Positions 41,089 to 44,984 of a stretch of DNA of 44,984 nucleotides are shown one piece after another. The notes below the pieces were generated by a model, which did no database searches, had not been told where the DNA came from, and saw only the letters and a list, made by a program, of their open reading frames with translations. Made by a program: the position numbers and the translations under genes. The stretch's first letter is position 1. Every line of letters starts with the position of its first letter. Source of the stretch: Lachnospiraceae bacterium (GTDB lineage: Bacteria > Bacillota > Clostridia > Lachnospirales > Lachnospiraceae); NCBI GenBank assembly GCA_017521605.1, contig JAFXCD010000019.1, positions 1-44,984 of the forward strand. Direction: 5' to 3'.

Positions 41089-41952
41089 ATGTGGGATATA
41101 TTGTTGATTGTGGGTTTCGCTGTAATGCTTATCCTGTTGTGGATTATGTTGTATGATGGAACCCGATTTGTAGTAAGAAAGTATACCATAAGGAGCCCTA
41201 AGATTATCGGAAGTTATCGGGTGGTGTTGCTGGCAGATTTACATAATAAAAAGTATGGTAAGGGGAATCAGTTACTGCTACAAGCCATCGAAGAACAAAA
41301 GCCGGATGGTATTTGGATTGCGGGAGATATGCTCACAGCCAAGCCGGGGAAAAGCTTAGAGCCGGCCATTGAAATTTTGACAGCGTTGGCAAAAAAGTAT
41401 CCTATATTTTATGCCAATGGAAACCATGAACACCGTCTCAAGCTGTATCCTAAGACCTATGGCGATATGGCAGAAAAATACGAAGAAGCGCTGAGAAAAA
41501 TAGGCATACAACCATTGGTGAATAACCACAAAGAAGTGACAGGATTAAATATGGTGGTTTATGGAGCGGAGATTGACAGGCTATATTATAAACGATTTAT
41601 CATACCCCATATGGAAGCTACCTATTTGACAGAAACTTTAGGGAAACCTTGTGAAGAGAAATATACCATATTACTTGCTCATAATCCGGATTTTTTCCCA
41701 GTGTACGCACAGTGGGGGGCAGATTTGGTGTTGTCCGGTCATGTGCATGGTGGTATGGTGAGGATTCCCGGATGGAGGGGCGTGGTATCCCCCAATATAC
41801 GCTTTTTCCCTAAATATGATGGAGGAAAGTTCGAAGAAGGAAAGAGTACGATGATACTGAGCCGGGGACTTGGTATGCATACCATTCCCGTGAGGCTTTT
41901 TAACCCCGGTGAGTTGATTGTTGTGGATTTTGAGAAAGAACAGGAAGAATAA
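41089..41952 (+). CDS. Calcineurin-like metallophosphoesterase, membrane-anchored (YkuE/YaeI type)
   Basis: A 287-residue protein. The start chosen is ATG 41089 with GAGGA 9 nt upstream; a longer TTG-initiated frame from 41044 is possible but less likely. The N-terminal helix WDILLIVGFAVMLILLWIMLY anchors it in the membrane. The dinuclear metal site is complete: ADLHNKKYG, GDM, the GNHEH box, LAHNPD and SGHVHGG. The relatives YkuE and YaeI hydrolyse UDP-diacylglucosamine or phospholipid-like substrates; the exact substrate here is unknown. scpA starts 1 nt after its stop codon, so the genes are coupled. Confidence 0.88.
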   Translation: MWDILLIVGFAVMLILLWIMLYDGTRFVVRKYTIRSPKIIGSYRVVLLADLHNKKYGKGNQLLLQAIEEQKPDGIWIAGDMLTAKPGKSLEPAIEILTALAKKYPIFYANGNHEHRLKLYPKTYGDMAEKYEEALRKIGIQPLVNNHKEVTGLNMVVYGAEIDRLYYKRFIIPHMEATYLTETLGKPCEEKYTILLAHNPDFFPVYAQWGADLVLSGHVHGGMVRIPGWRGVVSPNIRFFPKYDGGKFEEGKSTMILSRGLGMHTIPVRLFNPGELIVVDFEKEQEE

Positions 41953-41953
41953 A

Positions 41954-42697
41954 ATGGCACTATCGGTGAAACTGGAAGCCTTTGAAGGTCCTTTGGACCT
42001 TCTGCTTCATTTGATTGATAAAAACAAAGTGGATATTTATGATATCCCCATTGTTGAGATAACGGAGCAATATCTGGACTATATCAAGCAGATGGAAGTG
42101 GAGGATATGAATGTCATGAGTGAATTTTTGGTCATGGCAGCAACCCTTCTGGATATTAAGTGTAGGATGCTTCTGCCCAAGGAAGTGAATGAAGAGGGCG
42201 AAGAGGAAGACCCCAGAGCAGAGCTGGTACAGAAGCTGTTGGAGCATAAGATGTATAAATACATGTCCATGGAGCTGCGTGATCGTCAGGTGGATGCGGA
42301 GCGTTTTTATTACCGTGCCAAGGATTTACCTAAGGAGGTGGCAGATTACAGACCACCCTTGGATTATGAAGAGCTTATCGGTGATATGACTTTGCAGAAG
42401 CTGAATGATGTGTTTAAAATGGTGATTAAGAAGCAGGAAAATAAGATTGACCCCATCCGTAGTACCTATGGTAATATTGAAAAGGATGAGGTGGATATGG
42501 ATGAGCGTTTCCTGTACGTAGAGGCCTACGCCAGAGAACATAAACGCTTCAGCTTTAAGAACTTGCTGGAGAAGCAAAAGAGTAAGATGAATATTATTGT
42601 CACCTTTTTGGTGATTTTGGAACTAATGAAAAGTGGAAAAATCATAATATCCCAGGAGAATATTTTTGACGATATTATCATCGAGTCCACTGTATAG
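41954..42697 (+). CDS. scpA: Segregation and condensation protein A
   Basis: A 247-residue kleisin that bridges the SMC heads in the bacterial condensin complex. The start is ATG 41954 (MALSVKLEAFEGPLDLLLHLIDKNKVDIYDIPIVEITEQYLDYI, the highly conserved ScpA N-terminus), after AGGAAGAAT. The N-terminal helices bind the SMC neck; the middle is acidic (NEEGEEEDPRAELVQKLLE); the C-terminal winged helix (IIVTFLVILELMKSGKIIISQENIFDDIII) binds the SMC cap. Length is standard. scpB follows after 10 nt. Confidence 0.97.
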   Translation: MALSVKLEAFEGPLDLLLHLIDKNKVDIYDIPIVEITEQYLDYIKQMEVEDMNVMSEFLVMAATLLDIKCRMLLPKEVNEEGEEEDPRAELVQKLLEHKMYKYMSMELRDRQVDAERFYYRAKDLPKEVADYRPPLDYEELIGDMTLQKLNDVFKMVIKKQENKIDPIRSTYGNIEKDEVDMDERFLYVEAYAREHKRFSFKNLLEKQKSKMNIIVTFLVILELMKSGKIIISQENIFDDIIIESTV

Positions 42698-42707
42698 GAG
42701 AAGGACG

Positions 42708-43277
42708 ATGGAGAGAGAAAAAGCAAAAGCGGTGATGGAAGCAGTGCTTTTTGCTATGGGCGAAAGCGTGGAAATCAGCCGTTTGGCAGATGTAATTGAA
42801 GAGGATTTGCGTACCACCAAGAAGATACTGGCGGAGATGGCAGAAGAATATGAAAACAGCTCCCGTGGTATCAGTCTGATGTATTTTGAGGATGCAGTAC
42901 AACTTTGTACCAAGGCGGATATGTATGAATATCTGATTAAGATTGCTAAGGCACCTCGTAAGATGGTGTTGACGGATACAGTTATTGAGACCCTTTCCAT
43001 TATTGCTTACAAGCAACCGGTGACGAGAGTGGAAATCGAAAAGGTAAGAGGTGTCAGCTGTGAGCATGCCATCAATAAGCTGTTGGAGTACGAGCTGATT
43101 ACAGAGCTTGGCAGAATGGACGCCCCCGGTCGCCCCATCCTTTTTGGGACCACGGAGCAGTTTTTGCGTTGCTTTGGCGTAAAGAGTCTGGAAGAGCTGC
43201 CTGAGATGAGCACCGTGCAGCTGGAAGAATTTAAACAGCAGGCAGAGGCAGAAGTGCAGCTACAATTGGATATCTAA
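42708..43277 (+). CDS. scpB: Segregation and condensation protein B
   Basis: A 189-residue partner of ScpA in the SMC condensin complex, which organises and separates the origin regions. The start is ATG 42708 (MEREKAKAVMEAVLFAMGESVEI), after ATAGGAGAAGGA. Two winged-helix domains are seen. The conserved ScpB motif in the second is LSIIAYKQPVTRVEIEKVRGVSCEHAINKLLEYELI, followed by GRMDAPGRPILFGTTEQFL. Length is normal. It is the last gene before a terminator. Confidence 0.97.
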   Translation: MEREKAKAVMEAVLFAMGESVEISRLADVIEEDLRTTKKILAEMAEEYENSSRGISLMYFEDAVQLCTKADMYEYLIKIAKAPRKMVLTDTVIETLSIIAYKQPVTRVEIEKVRGVSCEHAINKLLEYELITELGRMDAPGRPILFGTTEQFLRCFGVKSLEELPEMSTVQLEEFKQQAEAEVQLQLDI

Positions 43278-43287
43278 AAATTTTCAG

Positions 43288-43315
43288 AGCCCTCCTTAGT
43301 AGGAGGGGCTTTTTT
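43288..43315 (+). terminator. Intrinsic terminator after scpB
   Basis: The stem AGCCCTCCT/AGGAGGGGCT (one bulge) has loop TAGT and is followed by six T residues. Confidence 0.9.
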
Positions 43316-43320
43316 GTGCT

Positions 43321-43400
43321 AAATATCCTCCCAAGCGAATATAGATAATAAGGACCGGCTTGCCGGTAAACCTAAATTATATTGGCTGCGGAGGATATTT
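43321..43400 (+). promoter_or_regulatory. Inverted-repeat leader that covers the carboxypeptidase ribosome site
   Basis: The first 11 nt (AAATATCCTCC) are exactly complementary to GGAGGATATTT at 43390-43400, which contains the Shine-Dalgarno of the gene starting at 43401. The helix continues imperfectly to about 43344/43377. A perfect inner hairpin ACCGGC-TT-GCCGGT lies at 43354-43367. If the transcript starts at or before 43321, the ribosome site is closed in the default fold. Confidence 0.6.
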
Positions 43401-44735
43401 ATGTTTAAGTGGAAGAAATACATAGTGACAACCATGATTATACTTTTGATTCTGGTTGATTTGCCGGTGTTGGCCAAGGAACCGGCAGAAACGGAGCTTT
43501 ATGCCAAGGCGGCGGTGTTAATGGACGCAGAAAGTGGCAGGGTATTGTATGAAAAGAATGGACAGGAGATTCTGGCTATGGCCAGTACCACTAAGATACT
43601 GACCTGTATACTGACGCTGGAGATGGCTGACTTGGAGGAGTGGGTGGATATTTCTGCCTATGCATCCACCATGCCTAAGGTAAAGTTGGGAGTAACAAAA
43701 GGGGAACGGTACCGATTGGGGGATTTGCTGTATTCTCTGATGTTGGAGTCCCACAATGATGTGGCTGTGGCCATTGCGGAGCATATCGGTAAAGAATTTC
43801 TGGAAAAGGAGCTGGCAAAAAAAAGTGTATCGGAATACACTGTAGAGGAAAGCAAAAAGGCGGTGGCAGCTTTTGCAGATTTGATGAATGAAAAAGCACA
43901 TGCCCTGGGATGTGCAAACAGTTGGTTTATTACTCCCAATGGGTTGGATGCCATAGAAACCTTTCATGCAAAGGATGGTACTACTTTCACAAAGGATCAT
44001 TCTACTACTGCAGAAGAATTGGCGCGGATTATGTCCTATTGTGTAGTGTATTCTCCTAAAAAGGAGGAGTTTTTACGGATTACCCAGACCATTTCACATG
44101 TCTTTACATCGGATAAGGGAAGAAATCATTTTTGTACTAATCATAACGCGTTTCTAACCATGATGGATGGGGTCATCAGCGGAAAGACCGGTTTTACCAA
44201 CAAGGCAGGGTACTGCTATGTTGGGGCATTGGAGAGGGATGAACGAACTTTCGTGGTTGCACTGCTTGCCTGTGGCTGGCCCAATAACAAGAGCTATAAG
44301 TGGAGCGATAGTAAGAAGCTGATGAGCTACGGTATAGAAGAATTTTTTGAAGAAAATATAGAGGATGTACAGAAGGAGAGTATGATACCTACACAGATTC
44401 CTGTAACTAACGGACAGACATTAGTTTTGGGACAGCAGGCTTATGTGAATGTGAAAGTGCTACCAACAGAGGAAGAAGGAATCCTTTGGGCAGAGGCAGA
44501 ATCAGTGCTTTTAAAAGAGGGGGAACAGGTGGTGTTTGATTACGAATTACCATCCATGCTTCAGGCTCCTGTGAGGAAAGGTGATATTGTGGGGAAACTT
44601 ACCTACTGCGTGGACGGAAATATTTACCGGCAAAAGGATATTGTACTGACAGAAGATGTAAAAGAAGTGGATTTCAGGTGGTGTTTTGAAAAGGTTTTCG
44701 ACATTTATTTGGGTAGAAATTCACAAAAAGAATAA
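43401..44735 (+). CDS. D-alanyl-D-alanine carboxypeptidase (PBP5/DacF type), second copy
   Basis: A 444-residue exported serine peptidase for peptidoglycan trimming. The signal peptide is at about 1-26 (KWKKYIVTTMIILLILVDLPVLAK). The active-site motifs are complete: SxxK in MASTTKILT, the SHN variant of SxN in LESHNDVA, and KTG in SGKTGFTNKAG. Compared with the copy at 39828 it has an insertion of about 40 residues around KEFLEKELAKKSVSEYTVEESKK and a longer C-terminal beta domain. The C-terminus (WCFEKVFDIYLGR) is again amphipathic. Its SD (CGGAGGA) lies inside an inverted repeat that could close it. A terminator lies between scpB and this gene, so it is likely separately controlled. Confidence 0.94.
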   Translation: MFKWKKYIVTTMIILLILVDLPVLAKEPAETELYAKAAVLMDAESGRVLYEKNGQEILAMASTTKILTCILTLEMADLEEWVDISAYASTMPKVKLGVTKGERYRLGDLLYSLMLESHNDVAVAIAEHIGKEFLEKELAKKSVSEYTVEESKKAVAAFADLMNEKAHALGCANSWFITPNGLDAIETFHAKDGTTFTKDHSTTAEELARIMSYCVVYSPKKEEFLRITQTISHVFTSDKGRNHFCTNHNAFLTMMDGVISGKTGFTNKAGYCYVGALERDERTFVVALLACGWPNNKSYKWSDSKKLMSYGIEEFFEENIEDVQKESMIPTQIPVTNGQTLVLGQQAYVNVKVLPTEEEGILWAEAESVLLKEGEQVVFDYELPSMLQAPVRKGDIVGKLTYCVDGNIYRQKDIVLTEDVKEVDFRWCFEKVFDIYLGRNSQKE

Positions 44736-44775
44736 GAAAAAATAGGAATCGGTTAAGCGTTAGTAAAAAAAAGCA

Positions 44776-44814
44776 AAAAAAAGCAATTTGGGACTTTGCC
44801 AGTTGCTTTTTTTA
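44776..44814 (+). terminator. Intrinsic terminator after the second carboxypeptidase
   Basis: The stem AAAAAAAGCAA/TTGCTTTTTTT encloses a 16-nt loop; the T-rich 3' arm forms the U tract. Confidence 0.75.
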
Positions 44815-44823
44815 TGTTATACT
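44795..44823 (+). promoter_or_regulatory. Candidate promoter of the carboxyltransferase-like gene
   Basis: TATACT (44818-44823), preceded by TGT (extended -10), is 17 nt from TTTGCC (44795-44800). It overlaps the preceding terminator. Confidence 0.45.
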
Positions 44824-44914
44824 ACTGAGGACAATGAAAATGGGGGAAAATGGGTGTCATTTTCCTCGTTAAAATTTGTTAGTACATATTTATTATAAAT
44901 GGAGGGCTGAAAAC

Positions 44915-44984
44915 ATGAGTACTACTTCAAAAGCGAGTCAAAGAATCGAAGCTTTACTCGACGCAAACAGTTTCGTTGAAATTG
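44915..44984 (+). CDS. Start of a probable acyl-CoA carboxylase carboxyltransferase, truncated by window edge
   Basis: Only 23 codons are visible: MSTTSKASQRIEALLDANSFVEI, preceded by the strong ribosome site ATGGAGGGC. The pattern S-R-I-LLD--SFVEI is the usual N-terminus of biotin-dependent carboxyltransferases (for example acetyl-, propionyl- or methylmalonyl-CoA (de)carboxylase alpha subunits), in which it continues into a crotonase-fold domain. With so few residues the precise enzyme cannot be named. Confidence 0.55.
   Translation, partial: MSTTSKASQRIEALLDANSFVEI

Noticed and set aside
1-44984. CRISPR arrays, insertion sequences, rRNA genes and replication origins
   Set aside because: No regularly spaced repeats, transposase genes, terminal repeats of IS type, rRNA-like stretches or DnaA-box clusters were seen.

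Overview
This window looks like chromosomal DNA of a Firmicute of class Clostridia, most likely family Lachnospiraceae. The evidence is moderate GC content, strong AGGAGG-type ribosome binding sites, sigma-A promoters with frequent TGn extended -10 boxes, and clostridial gene neighbourhoods (era-yqzL-recO, alaS-rpsU, scpA-scpB next to a D,D-carboxypeptidase). Nearly all genes are chromosomal housekeeping or family-specific genes. The only clear mobile-element trace is the 3' part of a tyrosine recombinase at the left edge, next to a tRNA-Glu gene.

Layout. 1-1000: integrase tail, tRNA-Glu(CTC) with its promoter and terminator. 1059-8368 (+): a tRNA-dihydrouridine synthase, an HD-GYP protein, a glycine riboswitch controlling an alanine/glycine:cation symporter, an unusual P-loop kinase-DHFR fusion, and a membrane GGDEF-EAL protein. 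8434-12497 (-): a MarR-led operon with a DegV/FakB-like fatty-acid-binding protein, an iron alcohol dehydrogenase and an aldehyde dehydrogenase. 12609-13886 (-): metY. 14170-16607 (+): a three-gene ABC-2 exporter. 16807-21078 (-): a 1423-aa two-headed acyl-CoA dehydratase activase-type protein. 21310-26296 (+): a rhomboid-fold protein with a zinc ribbon, a degenerate sigma-like protein, an unknown protein and an M16C metalloprotease. 26340-26524: a strongly palindromic structured element. 26566-30481 (+): era, a yqzL-like gene, recO, a lipoprotein and glyS. 30580-36010 (+): a J-like/TPR protein, an HscC-like Hsp70, and a small coding region split by one in-frame TAG. 36117-39761: alaS, rpsU and a six-helix membrane protein. 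39828-44735: two PBP5-type D,D-carboxypeptidases flanking a phosphoesterase and scpAB. 44915-end: start of a biotin-dependent carboxyltransferase-like gene.

How the parts work together. Two putative c-di-GMP phosphodiesterases (HD-GYP and EAL) lie within 4 kb of each other. The MarR operon reads as a plausible fatty aldehyde/alcohol to fatty acid pathway, with its operator over the -10 box. The J-like/TPR plus HscC-like pair forms a dedicated, non-housekeeping Hsp70 system with its own small accessory product(s).

The strongest candidates for something undescribed are: the 185-nt multi-branched palindromic element before era; the 80-bp inverted repeat that buries the Shine-Dalgarno of the second carboxypeptidase; the NPE-type J-protein/HscC module with the amber-split downstream gene; the kinase-DHFR fusion; and the sigma-like protein without region 4. 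All functional statements are read from sequence and family knowledge; no database search was possible.
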